A stretch of 64,000 bases of DNA from Photobacterium profundum SS9 (GCF_000196255.1 NC_006370.1:340187-404186), one strand, 5' to 3'. Positions 47,894 to 57,504 are shown, counted from the stretch's first letter. The notes: generated by a model not told the origin, from the letters alone. Numbers and translations: made by a program.

Positions 47894-47922
47894 AAAAAAG
47901 CCCACAGCTGTGGGCTTAATTA
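47894..47922. terminator. Bidirectional terminator between ubiX and the usp gene
   Basis: AAGCCCACAG/CTGTGGGCTT is a perfect 20-base palindrome at 47899-47918, preceded by an A-run (T-run on the minus strand) and followed by TAATTATT. It serves both convergent genes. Confidence 0.85.
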
Positions 47923-47938
47923 TTCGTACTGTCACTGT

Positions 47939-48385
47939 TTATTTTAGATGTCCCTGCGGTTTTAGTACCAGCACATTAATTGGTGAGTTTTCGACGACTT
48001 TTGAAGCGACAGAGCCTAGCATTACGCGATCGATTTTAGAGCGTTTATGGCTTGGCATGATGATGAGATCGGCACCAATTTTCTCTGAATACTCAAGAAT
48101 CGTTGTCCAGGTTTTACCTTCACAAACATGCTGATGATGTAATACTTCAGCAGGGATATATTGTTCTGCAAATACTTTGAGTTGATTTTGAGTATCTTGC
48201 ATCATTTTACGAGCAGCATCTTTGGGGAAGTAGCTCGATACCAACGACATGTGAATACCGGGTAATACATTCAATAAATGAATCGTCGCGTTAGATTGTT
48301 TTGCATGCCAAACTGCCAGTTCAACCGCCTTGTCTGCAAAACCTTTTTCATTTAGATCAACAGGAACCAAAATTTGCTTATACAT
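47939..48385 (-). CDS. Universal stress protein (UspA family) of TRAP operon
   Basis: A 148-residue cytoplasmic protein: ILVPVDLNEKGFADKAVELAV, and the ATP-binding G-x2-G-x9-G(S/T) type motif in MPSHKRSKIDRVMLGSVASKVVENSPINVLVLKP. It follows the TRAP permease gene; TRAP-linked Usp proteins such as TeaD of Halomonas regulate transport. The same role is inferred from position. Confidence 0.88.
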   Translation of the reverse strand: MYKQILVPVDLNEKGFADKAVELAVWHAKQSNATIHLLNVLPGIHMSLVSSYFPKDAARKMMQDTQNQLKVFAEQYIPAEVLHHQHVCEGKTWTTILEYSEKIGADLIIMPSHKRSKIDRVMLGSVASKVVENSPINVLVLKPQGHLK

Positions 48386-48407
48386 ATTATTCTCTATAAT
48401 TGTATGG

Positions 48408-48439
48408 GCTCTAAAGGAAATGGATGCTCCCTTTAGAGC
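48408..48439 (-). other. Intercistronic hairpin before the usp gene
   Basis: GCTCTAAAGG / CCTTTAGAGC, a ten-pair stem with a twelve-base loop in the gap between the TRAP permease and usp genes. It may end most transcripts or protect the upstream mRNA. No T-run is seen. Confidence 0.55.
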
Positions 48440-48460
48440 TTAGACTGTTATGCTGAGTCG

Positions 48461-51037
48461 TTATTTTGTCAATTCAGCTTTTGCTCGTCGGCGTTGGTTC
48501 CATCCTAAAGCACCTAAGAGAAGTAAAGTGGGAACAAAAACCCATTCTTTCATTGGTCTGACTGCTGGAAGGCTCACTTTTGTGATTTCCCAATCAAAGT
48601 CGATACCTGCAGCTTCTGCAGGGCTACCAAATTCGATCATATCAACAATCATTTTTTCACCGTCTTGACGCAGCATCAGCCCAGTTGATGCAATGCGATC
48701 ATTGGGATCAATAGCATCTTCATCAAATGGTAGCAGTACATGCTTAGTAATATACTTACCTTCTAGGTTCTCACCACTGACTTGTAATTCAAGGGGCTGG
48801 CCAACCGCCAACTTATCTGCAGCGTCTACGATCAATGTACCTGGCATTTCATGTTTGGCGTCGTAGACCATATCCCACCAATAACCAGGACGGAATAATG
48901 AGAAGGTAATTAAGAGGAGTAATGCTACTTCCCACCATTTTGTTTTGGTCAACCACCAACCCTGTGTCGCGGCAGAGAAGGTTAACATTGCAATAACGGC
49001 TGATACGATAGTAAGGGTTAGGTGCCACCAGGAATCAATGTCGATCAACAATAATTGCGTATTGAAGATAAACATAAAGGGTAAAATCGCGGTTCGAATA
49101 TCGTAGGTAAAGCCTTGAATACCCGTTCTTATGGGGTCAGATTTGGCAATCGCTGCGGCGGCAAAAGCGGCAAGACCTACAGGTGGCGTATCGTCGGCAA
49201 GAATACCAAAATAGAATACGAATAGGTGCACTGCAATTAATGGGATGATGAGTCCGCTTTGTGCCCCAAGCGTCACAATAACGGGAGCCATTAGCGTTGA
49301 TACCACGATGTAGTTCGCGGTTGTTGGCAGCCCCATCCCTAATATTAAGCTAATAATTGCCGTAAATAGCAGCATTAACATGATGTTTCCGCCTGAAATG
49401 AACTCGACAAAATCAGTCATTACCAAGCCGATACCCGTTAGTGTTACCACCCCTACGACTACACCGGCAGCTGCGGTTGCGACACCGATACCGATCATGT
49501 TTCTGCCACCAGAAACAAGACTTTCGATGAGATCATTAGCCCCTTCGCGTGCGGCATCGGTGAGTGTTTTCTCTTTATTAAACAGTGCCAATAATGGGCG
49601 CTGTGTTAATAAAATGAAAACCATAAAGACGGTTGCCCAAAACGCCGAAAGACCAGGAGAAAAGCGTTCAACGGTTAAGCACCAAACCAGTACCACGATA
49701 GGCAATAAGAAATACAAACCAGACTTGATAGTGGGACCTGGTTCCGGTACCTCTGTCAGTTCTTCATCCGGGTTTTCCATTGTGTGATCTTGATAGCTAG
49801 CAGAGACTTTTATCAAAGCAACATAGGCAACTAAAATAACCACAGCAATCATTGGGGTTGCAGCCGCGCCGAACACATCTTTTGTCCAGCCGATACCGTA
49901 ATAAACCGCACCACTGATCACAATCAGACCCAGTATCGTGACCACAAAGGATAATAAGCTTTGCGCCATGGTTGGCTTATAACGACGTGGTAGCCCAGTC
50001 ATACCTGCTTTACAGGCTTCAAGGTGAACAATGTATAGCAAAGCAATATACGAAATTAAAGCAGGTAAAATTGCAGCTTTAATAACTTCTACATAAGAAA
50101 TGCCCACATACTCAACCATTAAGAATGCAGCCGCACCCATGATTGGAGGGGTAAGCTGACCATTAGTCGACGCTGCAACTTCAACGGCGCCGGCTTTTTC
50201 AGCAGAGAATCCGACGCGCTTCATCAATGGGATCGTAAAGGTACCGGTGGTAACAACGTTCGCGATCGATGAGCCTGATACTAACCCTGACAATCCTGAT
50301 GCAACAACAGCAGCTTTTGCTGGGCCGCCGCGCATATGACCCAATAAAGAAAACGCGACTTTAATGAAATAAGCGCCAGCCCCTGCTCGCTCTAGCATTG
50401 CACCAAATAATACAAATAAGAAAACGAAAGAGGTTGATACGCCAAGTGCAACACCAAATACCCCTTCTGTGGTTAGCCACAAATGAGACATTGCTTTATT
50501 TAGGCTAGCCCCTTTATGTGCAATAACATCTGGCATATGTGGACCACCAAAGGTGTACAGCAAGAAGACTGCTGCGACAACCATCAGAGGTGGGCCTAGC
50601 GCACGGCGAGTAGCTTCAAGTAACAGGATCATACCCATTACTGCAACCACAATATCCATCGGAGTAGGTGCGCCTGAACGCTCTGCGAGGCTGGTATAAA
50701 AAATATAGATATAACCAGCAGCAAAACTGCCCGCTAACGCCAAGATCCAATCAACGACTGGAATATGATCGCGTGGCGAGTTTTTTAGGGCAGGGTAAGC
50801 GGTAAACGCAAGAAAAATAGCAAAAGAGAGGTGTATTGAACGTGCTTCGGTATCGTTAAGGATGCCAAAGTTAAAAATAAATGGGAGTGGTGATGCGTAC
50901 CATAACTGGAATAGTGACCAACACAGTGGAACTAACCATAAAATACGCCCTGCAATACCAGCGGGGTTGCGTGCGCCAGTATCTGCTTGTGCCACCATGT
51001 CTTGAACATCTGGTGACGTGTCTGTTGTTTTCGTCAT
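48461..51037 (-). CDS. TRAP transporter fused permease with DUF3394 domain
   Basis: An 858-residue inner-membrane protein fusing the small (DctQ-like) and large (DctM-like) TRAP permease subunits, with roughly 17-20 hydrophobic segments. Key motifs: FSLLGHMRGGPAKAAVVASGLSGLVSGSSIANVVTTGTFTIPLMKR and GMGLPTTANYIVVSTLMAP. The C-terminal periplasmic part (about 710-820) is a DUF3394/PDZ-like domain (FGSPAEAAGIDFDWEITKVSL), then a last segment. Na+-driven uptake with the TAXI binding protein encoded upstream. Substrate unknown. Confidence 0.9.
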   Translation of the reverse strand: MTKTTDTSPDVQDMVAQADTGARNPAGIAGRILWLVPLCWSLFQLWYASPLPFIFNFGILNDTEARSIHLSFAIFLAFTAYPALKNSPRDHIPVVDWILALAGSFAAGYIYIFYTSLAERSGAPTPMDIVVAVMGMILLLEATRRALGPPLMVVAAVFLLYTFGGPHMPDVIAHKGASLNKAMSHLWLTTEGVFGVALGVSTSFVFLFVLFGAMLERAGAGAYFIKVAFSLLGHMRGGPAKAAVVASGLSGLVSGSSIANVVTTGTFTIPLMKRVGFSAEKAGAVEVAASTNGQLTPPIMGAAAFLMVEYVGISYVEVIKAAILPALISYIALLYIVHLEACKAGMTGLPRRYKPTMAQSLLSFVVTILGLIVISGAVYYGIGWTKDVFGAAATPMIAVVILVAYVALIKVSASYQDHTMENPDEELTEVPEPGPTIKSGLYFLLPIVVLVWCLTVERFSPGLSAFWATVFMVFILLTQRPLLALFNKEKTLTDAAREGANDLIESLVSGGRNMIGIGVATAAAGVVVGVVTLTGIGLVMTDFVEFISGGNIMLMLLFTAIISLILGMGLPTTANYIVVSTLMAPVIVTLGAQSGLIIPLIAVHLFVFYFGILADDTPPVGLAAFAAAAIAKSDPIRTGIQGFTYDIRTAILPFMFIFNTQLLLIDIDSWWHLTLTIVSAVIAMLTFSAATQGWWLTKTKWWEVALLLLITFSLFRPGYWWDMVYDAKHEMPGTLIVDAADKLAVGQPLELQVSGENLEGKYITKHVLLPFDEDAIDPNDRIASTGLMLRQDGEKMIVDMIEFGSPAEAAGIDFDWEITKVSLPAVRPMKEWVFVPTLLLLGALGWNQRRRAKAELTK

Positions 51038-51081
51038 GCAGCATCCTGTTTTTTATGATTTGTTATGAGCATGTTAAATAA

Positions 51082-51105
51082 CATGCGCCGCAATCGCGGC
51101 GCATG
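51082..51105 (-). other. Intercistronic GC-rich hairpin between TAXI and permease genes
   Basis: CATGCGCCGC / GCGGCGCATG, ten pairs with loop AATC. Such hairpins after binding-protein genes commonly keep their mRNA more stable than the permease part. No T-run follows on the minus strand. Confidence 0.65.
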
Positions 51106-51143
51106 GGGGCAGCGGAGTGCCTCTTAAATGTAGTCAATCTTGA

Positions 51144-52115
51144 TTATTTTGTAAGAAGACCAGCTTCTTTGTAGTAGCGGATTGCACCTGGGTGAAGAGG
51201 AATTGACAAACCATTTTTGATCATGTCTTCCTTCTTCAAGTTAGCAAATGCTGGGTGTAGACGTTTGAAGGTGCTGAAGTTTTCAAATACGGCTTTTACT
51301 ACTTCGTAAACGATTTCATCAGAAACATCTGTTGTAGAAACCATAGTAGCTGCCACACCGAAGCTGTTTACATCTTCGTTTGAGCCTTTATACATGCCAC
51401 CAGGTACTGTTGTTGCTGTGTAGTACGGGTTATCAGCAACAATTTTTTCAATTTTGGCGCCAGTTGCAGGTATTAGCTTCGCATCACAAGATGTTGTTGC
51501 TTCTTTGATTGAACCGTTTGGGTGACCAACAACATAGACGAAGGCGTCAATTTTATTGTCACAAAGTGCTTGTGAGCGTTCAGAACCTTTTAATTCTGAC
51601 GTGAGTTTAAAGTCAGCATTAGTCCAACCTAGAGCGTCCATTACAACCCCCATTGTTGCACGGTCACCTGAACCTGGATTACCAATATTGACGCGCTTGC
51701 CTTTCAAATCTTCAACGCTATCAATACCGGCATCAGTGCGGGCGATGATGTTGAATGGTTCTGTATGTAATGAGAATACAGCACGCAATTTTTTGTACGG
51801 TCCTTGTTTTTCAAATTTACTTGTACCGTTATAACCGTGGTACTGCCAATCTGATTGAACAATACCAAAATCTAATTCGCCAGCACGCATGGTATTGACG
51901 TTATAGATAGAACCGCCTGTCGATTCTACAGAACAACGAACATTGTGCTCTTTGCTGTTTTTATTGACTAGTTTACAAATAGCGCCGCCTGTTGGGTAAT
52001 AAACACCCGTAACAGAACCAGTACCAATGGTTACGAATTCTTGAGCGTTCGCCATGCCTGCTGTCATTACAACGCCAGCTAGTGCACTCATTTGTAGTAA
52101 TTTTTTAAATGCCAT
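51144..52115 (-). CDS. TAXI-family TRAP solute-binding protein
   Basis: A 323-residue periplasmic protein: signal peptide 1-24 (MANAQ), then VTIGTGSVTGVYYPTGGAICKLVN, the TAXI signature, and DLKGKRVNIGNPGSGDRATMGVVMDALG. Homologues bind glutamate, dicarboxylates or similar ligands; the ligand here is not predictable. It is first in a three-gene operon (binding protein, fused permease, Usp). AAGGGACAAG is the ribosome-binding region. Confidence 0.93.
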   Translation of the reverse strand: MAFKKLLQMSALAGVVMTAGMANAQEFVTIGTGSVTGVYYPTGGAICKLVNKNSKEHNVRCSVESTGGSIYNVNTMRAGELDFGIVQSDWQYHGYNGTSKFEKQGPYKKLRAVFSLHTEPFNIIARTDAGIDSVEDLKGKRVNIGNPGSGDRATMGVVMDALGWTNADFKLTSELKGSERSQALCDNKIDAFVYVVGHPNGSIKEATTSCDAKLIPATGAKIEKIVADNPYYTATTVPGGMYKGSNEDVNSFGVAATMVSTTDVSDEIVYEVVKAVFENFSTFKRLHPAFANLKKEDMIKNGLSIPLHPGAIRYYKEAGLLTK

Positions 52116-52381
52116 GCTTGTCCCTTATTGATTGTAGTTATCTCCATTTAGGAAATGTTTTCCATCGATGGAAAGGCATCCTTGCGGAAGTAAATCAACC
52201 AGATAATAGCAAAATTGATGGAAGTATTTAAAACTGTGTTAACAAAGATGTACCAAATGTTTGATAAAAAGGTGAGGGATAGTTGACTGTTTATTGTTAT
52301 TTGTCTTTTTTATCAATTGGTTGGTGAGGTTTTTAGCTAGGAGGGATAAGTTTTCTTGATTGTGAGCTTTATCTCATTTAA

Positions 52382-52406
52382 TGGGGGCTGAAAGCCCCCA
52401 ATTTTT
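52382..52406. terminator. Terminator-like hairpin downstream of argR
   Basis: TGGGGGCT / AGCCCCCA with loop GAA, followed on the plus strand by ATTTTTC. On the minus strand, the argR direction, the tail is only TTAAAT, so termination there may be partial. The remainder of 52116-52381 shows no gene. Confidence 0.65.
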
Positions 52407-52409
52407 CAA

Positions 52410-52880
52410 TTAGATGCTGTAATCGAAAAGATCACACACAGAATTAAAGAGCTCTTCTGTTGTTGTTGTGTTGGTTGGGGTAATGAAAATTGTATCATCA
52501 CCTGCAACAACACCAAGGATGCCTTCTGCTTTACCTAGTGAATCCAGTAAGCGAGCAATAACTTGTGCGGCACCAGGGCCAGTATGAATGACAACTAGGG
52601 CGCTGTTATGACCCACTTCCATTACGAGTTCTTTTAAAGGACTTGTAGTAGTCGGCACACCTAGTTCAATGGGTAAACAATAGACCATCTCCATTTTTGC
52701 ATTACGAGTACGGACAGCACCGAACTTGGTCAGCATGCGGGAGACCTTGGATTGGTTGATGTTGTCGAACCCCTGAGCTTTCAAGGCATCAACAATTTCA
52801 CCTTGGGAGCTGAACTTTTCATCTTTTAGAATAGATTTGAATGCTTTAATTAAGCGTTCTTGTTTATCTGAATTTCGCAT
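52410..52880 (-). CDS. argR: Arginine repressor
   Basis: A 156-residue regulator, the E. coli length. The N-terminal winged helix (about 1-70: [37 protein letters not shown]) binds ARG boxes; the C-terminal domain (80-156: [37 protein letters not shown]) hexamerises and binds arginine. It is divergent from mdh, as in E. coli. It probably regulates itself, but no clean pair of ARG boxes was found in the gap. Confidence 0.96.
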   Translation of the reverse strand: MRNSDKQERLIKAFKSILKDEKFSSQGEIVDALKAQGFDNINQSKVSRMLTKFGAVRTRNAKMEMVYCLPIELGVPTTTSPLKELVMEVGHNSALVVIHTGPGAAQVIARLLDSLGKAEGILGVVAGDDTIFITPTNTTTTEELFNSVCDLFDYSI

Positions 52881-52942
52881 AAGTAAATTTTATGTACAGG
52901 GACGAGGTGACGTATTTTTGCATAACCTATTGGTTAGTAGCA

Positions 52943-52979
52943 AACAGTGTTCATTGAAACTGACGTTTCAATCACTGTT
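52943..52979. repeat. Two-step inverted repeat in the argR-mdh gap
   Basis: Outer arms AACAGTG/CACTGTT enclose inner arms TTGAAAC/GTTTCAA with loop TGAC; offsets of four and one bases separate the arms. It lies in the 352-base divergent promoter region (52881-53232), where nothing else could be named with confidence. It could be an operator or an RNA hairpin. Confidence 0.6.
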
Positions 52980-53232
52980 ATAGGCTTGGTCAATATCTTT
53001 TCGTACAACTTATTTGATCTGTTATGCAGTATTGTTGTTTGTTGCGATGAATAAATTTTGTGGTGTAAGTGCCATTCATTCATTCTTTTCCTTGTCGCAC
53101 GAAGTAAGCCCACTTTATGATGAGGATGCGTCACTTCGCAAAGCTGATTGTGTTCGATTGTATTTAACAATTGCTTGCTATAACGTCTTTAGCAGGTCTG
53201 AAATTATACTTCTATCGTAAAGGAGAACGAAA

Positions 53233-54171
53233 ATGAAAGTTGCTGTAATTGGTGCTGCAGGTGGTATTGGCCAGGCATTGGCTTTACTGTTGAAAAACGG
53301 CTTACCTGCAGGTTCTGATCTTGCGCTATATGATATTGCTCCAGTAACTCCTGGTGTTGCGGCTGATCTTAGCCATATCCCAACTCCTGTTTCTATTAAG
53401 GGTTATGGTGGTGTCGATCCAACACCTGCACTGGAAGGTGCTGATGTTGTATTAATCTCTGCTGGTGTTGCACGTAAACCTGGAATGGATCGTTCTGATC
53501 TTTTCAACGTCAATGCGGGTATCATTAAATCTTTAGCTGAAAAAATTGCTGTAGTATGTCCTAAAGCATGCGTCGGTATTATTACGAACCCTGTAAATAC
53601 AACAGTGGCGATTGCTGCTGATGTATTGAAAAAAGCAGGTGTATACGACAAGCGTCGTTTATTTGGTATCACAACACTTGATATTATTCGTTCAGAAACA
53701 TTTGTTGCTGAATTAAAAGGCAAAACCCCAAGTGACATTCAAGTGCCAGTCATCGGTGGTCACTCAGGTGTGACTATTCTACCTTTATTGTCTCAAGTTG
53801 AAGGTGTTGAGTTTTCTGACGAAGAAATTAAAGCATTAACGCCACGCATTCAAAATGCAGGTACTGAAGTAGTAGAAGCTAAAGCGGGTGGTGGTTCTGC
53901 AACACTGTCTATGGGTCAAGCGGCTTATCGCTTTGGTCTTTCACTTGTTCGCGCCCTACAAGGCGAGCAAGGTATTGTTGAGTGTGCTTATGTTGAAGGT
54001 GACGGTAAGCATGCACGTTTCTTTGCACAGCCCGTTCTATTAGGCAAAGATGGTGTAGAAGAAGTGATTGATTACGGCAAGTTAAGTACTTTTGAACAAG
54101 AAGCACTAAATAACATGCTAGATACCCTGACTTCAGATATTACACTAGGTGAAGAGTTTGCTGCTAAATAG
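53233..54171 (+). CDS. mdh: Malate dehydrogenase (NAD)
   Basis: A 312-residue TCA-cycle enzyme. NAD fold [22 protein letters not shown]; substrate arginines in [60 protein letters not shown]; catalytic His in [18 protein letters not shown]. Shows E. coli-type length and start, with AAAGGAGAACGAAA before the ATG. Followed by a strong terminator. Confidence 0.97.
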   Translation: MKVAVIGAAGGIGQALALLLKNGLPAGSDLALYDIAPVTPGVAADLSHIPTPVSIKGYGGVDPTPALEGADVVLISAGVARKPGMDRSDLFNVNAGIIKSLAEKIAVVCPKACVGIITNPVNTTVAIAADVLKKAGVYDKRRLFGITTLDIIRSETFVAELKGKTPSDIQVPVIGGHSGVTILPLLSQVEGVEFSDEEIKALTPRIQNAGTEVVEAKAGGGSATLSMGQAAYRFGLSLVRALQGEQGIVECAYVEGDGKHARFFAQPVLLGKDGVEEVIDYGKLSTFEQEALNNMLDTLTSDITLGEEFAAK

Positions 54172-54192
54172 TAGCGACATATAACGTTCATC

Positions 54193-54223
54193 AAAAAGCG
54201 GCATTATATATGCCGCTTTTTTT
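54193..54223 (+). terminator. Rho-independent terminator of mdh
   Basis: AAAAAGCGGCAT / ATGCCGCTTTTT with loop TATAT and extended T-run. It is symmetrical, so it also works toward the minus-strand gene that converges on it. Confidence 0.9.
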
Positions 54224-54268
54224 ATGCATTAAGATTTGTAATGTACATTTATTTAATGACTAGCTTCA

Positions 54269-54460
54269 TTAATAGTAACTGTCGCAACCAGTATGAAGTT
54301 GCGGTTGATCGGTAATGTCATCGCATTTTATGGTATTGCGAGTATGATCGTCTCTGTTTTCAATGATCACTGAGTTATGCGCTTGATCAATTGAAATGAT
54401 TTCAGCCACCCCCTGCTGACACTCGATCCACATCCCCTGCTTTAGATCTTTAATTTGCAT
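54269..54460 (-). CDS. Small protein of unknown function (63 residues)
   Basis: MQIKDLKQGMWIECQQGVAEIISIDQAHNSVIIENRDDHTRNTIKCDDITDQPQ: a beta-rich pattern like a small KOW/SH3 barrel, with three cysteines. No family recognised. A consensus AGGAGG site (54465-54470) is five bases from the ATG, supporting that it is real. An IS10-like element is inserted directly upstream of that site, so the native promoter is now about 1.3 kb away. Confidence 0.68.
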   Translation of the reverse strand: MQIKDLKQGMWIECQQGVAEIISIDQAHNSVIIENRDDHTRNTIKCDDITDQPQLHTGCDSYY

Positions 54461-54462
54461 AA

Positions 54463-55790
54463 CGCCTCCTGCTTACGAATCCCCACAAAATACCTTTGTA
54501 GTTCAATCAGTAGACACGCACCTTACCTTCTGATCTAATGAATTCACCACAAACACAAAAGATTGAAAGCAAGATGCGTGATATTCAAATACTACACGAG
54601 TCGCTGGAAAATCAATGCCCTAACATTCACAAAAAGAGACTCAAATCACTCATGGACTCTGTGCAAGCATTGCTTAGCAATGATGCACTTACGCTTACTT
54701 TACTTGGACGTTCGCTTCCTTCAAAGGCCAAAACGAAACACTGTATTAAGCGCGTTGACCGTTTATTAGGTAACAATCACCTGCACCACGACAGACTCGA
54801 TATTTATCGTTGGCACTGTCATCAATTTTGTTCGGTCAATCCACAACCTATTGTCTTAGTCGATTGGGCTGATATTCGCGAATACGAACGACTCATGGTA
54901 CTAAGAGCTTCTATTGCTGTAGAAGGACGTTCTGTTACGCTTTTCGAGCAAACTTTTACCTTTAAAAACTACAATTCTCCGCGCAGTCATCAGCAGTTTC
55001 TCGATAATTTCAAAGCTGTTTTGCCTTCGCATGTCATCCCCATTATCGTGACTGATGCTGGCTTTCGTAATACCTGGTTTAGGCAGGTTGATGACATGGA
55101 TTGGTGTTATCTTGGACGTGTCAGAGGAGACGTAAACGTCTTAATAAAAAACCAATGGCAACACATCAAGCAGTTGTTTATTAAAGCGAATAGCAAACCT
55201 AAATATGTAGGATTCACACAGCTTGCCAAACGAAAACCATTACAATGTCATCTTCACCTCTATAAAAAACAAACACCTAAAAAACGTAAAGACCGACCAA
55301 AAGGTCGAGAGCATTTCTCCGCCCAAGCCGTCCATAAGAAGTCAGCACTAGAACCTTGGTTGCTGGCGACTAATCTCCCAACAGATATATTTTCATCTCG
55401 GTGTATCGTCAGGCTCTACACCAAACGTATGCAAATTGAAGAAACGTTCCGTGACTTAAAAAGTCCGCAATACGGCTTTGGCTTACGCCAAAGCCGAACC
55501 CATGATCCTAAACGGTTCGATATTTTGCTGCTCATTGGTCTGCTCGCTTTTATGGTCTATTGGTGGTTTGGAATAATTGCAGAGCATAACGGTTGGCACC
55601 GTCATTTTCAGGCAAATTCAGTAAAAGACCGACGAGTTTTATCATTTGTTAGGCTAGGAAAAGAGGTCTTCCGACGGCTGGAATATCACATCAACGAACC
55701 AGCAATACGTTGGGCGCAATGCACCCTTATTCTAATGGCGAGGAAGAGTTATCGTGCGTAAATTATGTGGGGATTCCCCAGCGCCTCCTG
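54463..55790 (+). mobile_element. IS10-like (IS4 family) insertion with 9-bp target duplication
   Basis: The element is 54472-55781 (1310 bp). Left end CTTACGAATCCCCACAAAAT; right end, read inward, CTGGGGAATCCCCACATAAT: 16 of 20 positions match each other and both resemble IS10 ends. It is bounded by direct repeats CGCCTCCTG at 54463-54471 and 55782-55790, the 9-bp duplication of IS10. The left repeat is the ribosome-binding site of the 63-residue gene. Confidence 0.9.
54574..55761 (+). CDS. IS4-family (IS10-like) transposase
   Basis: About 395 residues from the methionine aligned with the IS10 transposase start (MRDIQILHESL); an ATG at 54538 is in frame. Catalytic motifs: PIVLVDWADI (Asp), IPIIVTDAGF (Asp), and the YREK signature YTKRMQIEETFRDLK (Tyr, Arg, Glu, Lys spaced 2-3-6). 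It appears intact and so potentially active. Much of it parallels IS10 residue by residue. Confidence 0.93.
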   Translation: MRDIQILHESLENQCPNIHKKRLKSLMDSVQALLSNDALTLTLLGRSLPSKAKTKHCIKRVDRLLGNNHLHHDRLDIYRWHCHQFCSVNPQPIVLVDWADIREYERLMVLRASIAVEGRSVTLFEQTFTFKNYNSPRSHQQFLDNFKAVLPSHVIPIIVTDAGFRNTWFRQVDDMDWCYLGRVRGDVNVLIKNQWQHIKQLFIKANSKPKYVGFTQLAKRKPLQCHLHLYKKQTPKKRKDRPKGREHFSAQAVHKKSALEPWLLATNLPTDIFSSRCIVRLYTKRMQIEETFRDLKSPQYGFGLRQSRTHDPKRFDILLLIGLLAFMVYWWFGIIAEHNGWHRHFQANSVKDRRVLSFVRLGKEVFRRLEYHINEPAIRWAQCTLILMARKSYRA

Positions 55791-55881
55791 TTACCTTACA
55801 TGCCAAAGCGGCCTTCGTTCATTCAAGTATAGGTACGATCCGCTGTGGGCATATAGAGCACGGTGAAGATCATCGAGACAT

Positions 55882-55908
55882 AAAAAAGCCTGCACGAGGC
55901 AGGCTTTT
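55882..55908 (-). terminator. Terminator of ispB
   Basis: AAAAGCCTGC / GCAGGCTTTT with loop ACGAG; on the minus strand the hairpin runs into a T-run of six. It lies 16 bases after the ispB stop. The plus-strand side also ends TTTTAT, so it shields both sides. Confidence 0.87.
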
Positions 55909-55923
55909 ATCGAAATATCTATT

Positions 55924-56895
55924 TTACTTTGTACGTTTAACCGCTAAATGAGCAAGTTGGATCAACGCTTCTTTGTAATCAGACTCAGCAATGGGGGCTA
56001 GTGCTGCGATTGCTTTTTCTGCTTCTTCTTCCGCGCGTTGCTGAGTGTACTCCAAAGAGCCAGCTTCGCGCATGGCGGCCAGAATATCGTTTAGTTTGTC
56101 CATACCGTTGGATTTTTCAATCGCTTCACGGATCATGGCTGACTGCGCTTCATTACCATTATGCATAGCATGTAGCAGTGGAAGTGTCGGTTTACCTTCG
56201 GAAAGGTCATCACCCACGTTTTTACCCATTTCCTTGCCATCTGCGACATAATCCAACACATCATCAATGAGCTGAAAAGCAGTACCGAGGTAACGGCCAT
56301 AGTCTTGTAGCGCAACTTCAACTTCAGTAGAGGATTCTGTGATAATCGCAGAAATCTGAGTTGCAGCTTCAAAAAGGCGAGCCGTTTTAGAGTAGATAAC
56401 CTGCATATAGTTATCTTCTGTCGTATTAGGATCATTGCAGTTCATTAGCTGCTGAACTTCGCCTTCAGCGATCACATTTGTTGCTTCACTCATGATATCG
56501 AGGATCTTTAATGATCTTAGGCTCGTCATCATCTGAAATGAACGGGTATAAATGTAATCCCCGACAAGAACACTAGCGGCATTGCCAAATGCAGCATTGG
56601 CTGTGTCTTTACCACGGCGCATGTCAGATTCATCAACAACGTCGTCATGTAACAATGTTGCAGTATGAATAAATTCTACAAATGCAGCAGCCGTAATGTG
56701 TTTGTCTCCTTGGTAGCCCAAAGCACGAGCGGCAAGAACGACAAGCATCGGACGTAAGCGTTTGCCACCACCGCTTACAATGTAAAAGCCTAGTTGATTA
56801 ATAAGAGCTACATCTGAGTTCAGTTGTGCTTGTATCTTCGCGTCAACTCCCGCCATATCGTTGGCGGTGAGCGCTTGGATAGCTTTAAAATCCAT
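55924..56895 (-). CDS. ispB: Octaprenyl diphosphate synthase
   Basis: A 323-residue trans-prenyltransferase supplying the ubiquinone and menaquinone side chain. The first aspartate-rich motif is LLHDDVVDESDMRRG, the second LIDDVLDYVAD. GGGKRLRPMLVVLAA near the N-terminus binds diphosphate. It is divergent from rplU as in E. coli; the intervening 56896-57173 contains no gene. Confidence 0.95.
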   Translation of the reverse strand: MDFKAIQALTANDMAGVDAKIQAQLNSDVALINQLGFYIVSGGGKRLRPMLVVLAARALGYQGDKHITAAAFVEFIHTATLLHDDVVDESDMRRGKDTANAAFGNAASVLVGDYIYTRSFQMMTSLRSLKILDIMSEATNVIAEGEVQQLMNCNDPNTTEDNYMQVIYSKTARLFEAATQISAIITESSTEVEVALQDYGRYLGTAFQLIDDVLDYVADGKEMGKNVGDDLSEGKPTLPLLHAMHNGNEAQSAMIREAIEKSNGMDKLNDILAAMREAGSLEYTQQRAEEEAEKAIAALAPIAESDYKEALIQLAHLAVKRTK

Positions 56896-57173
56896 TATAC
56901 ATCCAGCAAAATTGTTGGCCGCTTAAGGCGGAGAATTATTCAAAACAGTTATGGAATCTTACACTAAATTATATCTTTATTCATAACCCCGATTAATCAT
57001 AATGAGACCGCTTAAATTATTGAACACCTTTCCACCAATTTTCTTTCTTTAATGGGTTGCCAGAAGCGTCATTTTCACGTAACATTCGCGCCCTATTGAT
57101 GACAAGATTAAGCGCATACCCATTGCCCAAAATTTACGTGGCAAATGGCCTATGCGGAGAAGCGGAGTAAGAC

Positions 57174-57485
57174 ATGTACGCTGTTTTCCAAAGTGGTGGT
57201 AAGCAACACCGAGTAAGCGAAGGTCAAACCTTGCGCTTGGAAAAACTAGAAGCTGAAACTGGCGCAAACGTTGAGTTTGATTGCGTTCTTTTAGTTGCTA
57301 ACGGTGAAGAAGTAACAGTTGGTGCACCATTCGTAACTGGTGGTAAAGTGACTGCTGAAGTTGTAACGCACGGTCGTGGCGATAAGATTAAAGTCGTTAA
57401 GTTCCGTCGTCGTAAGCATTCTCGTAAGCAAATGGGCCACCGTCAGTGGTTCACTGAAGTCAAAATCACTGGCATCAGCGCTTAA
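57174..57485 (+). CDS. rplU: Ribosomal protein L21 (bL21)
   Basis: A 103-residue large-subunit protein: [26 protein letters not shown] and the C-terminal basic [26 protein letters not shown], both diagnostic. First gene of the rplU-rpmA unit; GCGGAG precedes the ATG. Gap to rpmA is 19 bases. Confidence 0.98.
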   Translation: MYAVFQSGGKQHRVSEGQTLRLEKLEAETGANVEFDCVLLVANGEEVTVGAPFVTGGKVTAEVVTHGRGDKIKVVKFRRRKHSRKQMGHRQWFTEVKITGISA

Positions 57486-57504
57486 TAACTAGGAGAATTT
57501 AAAG

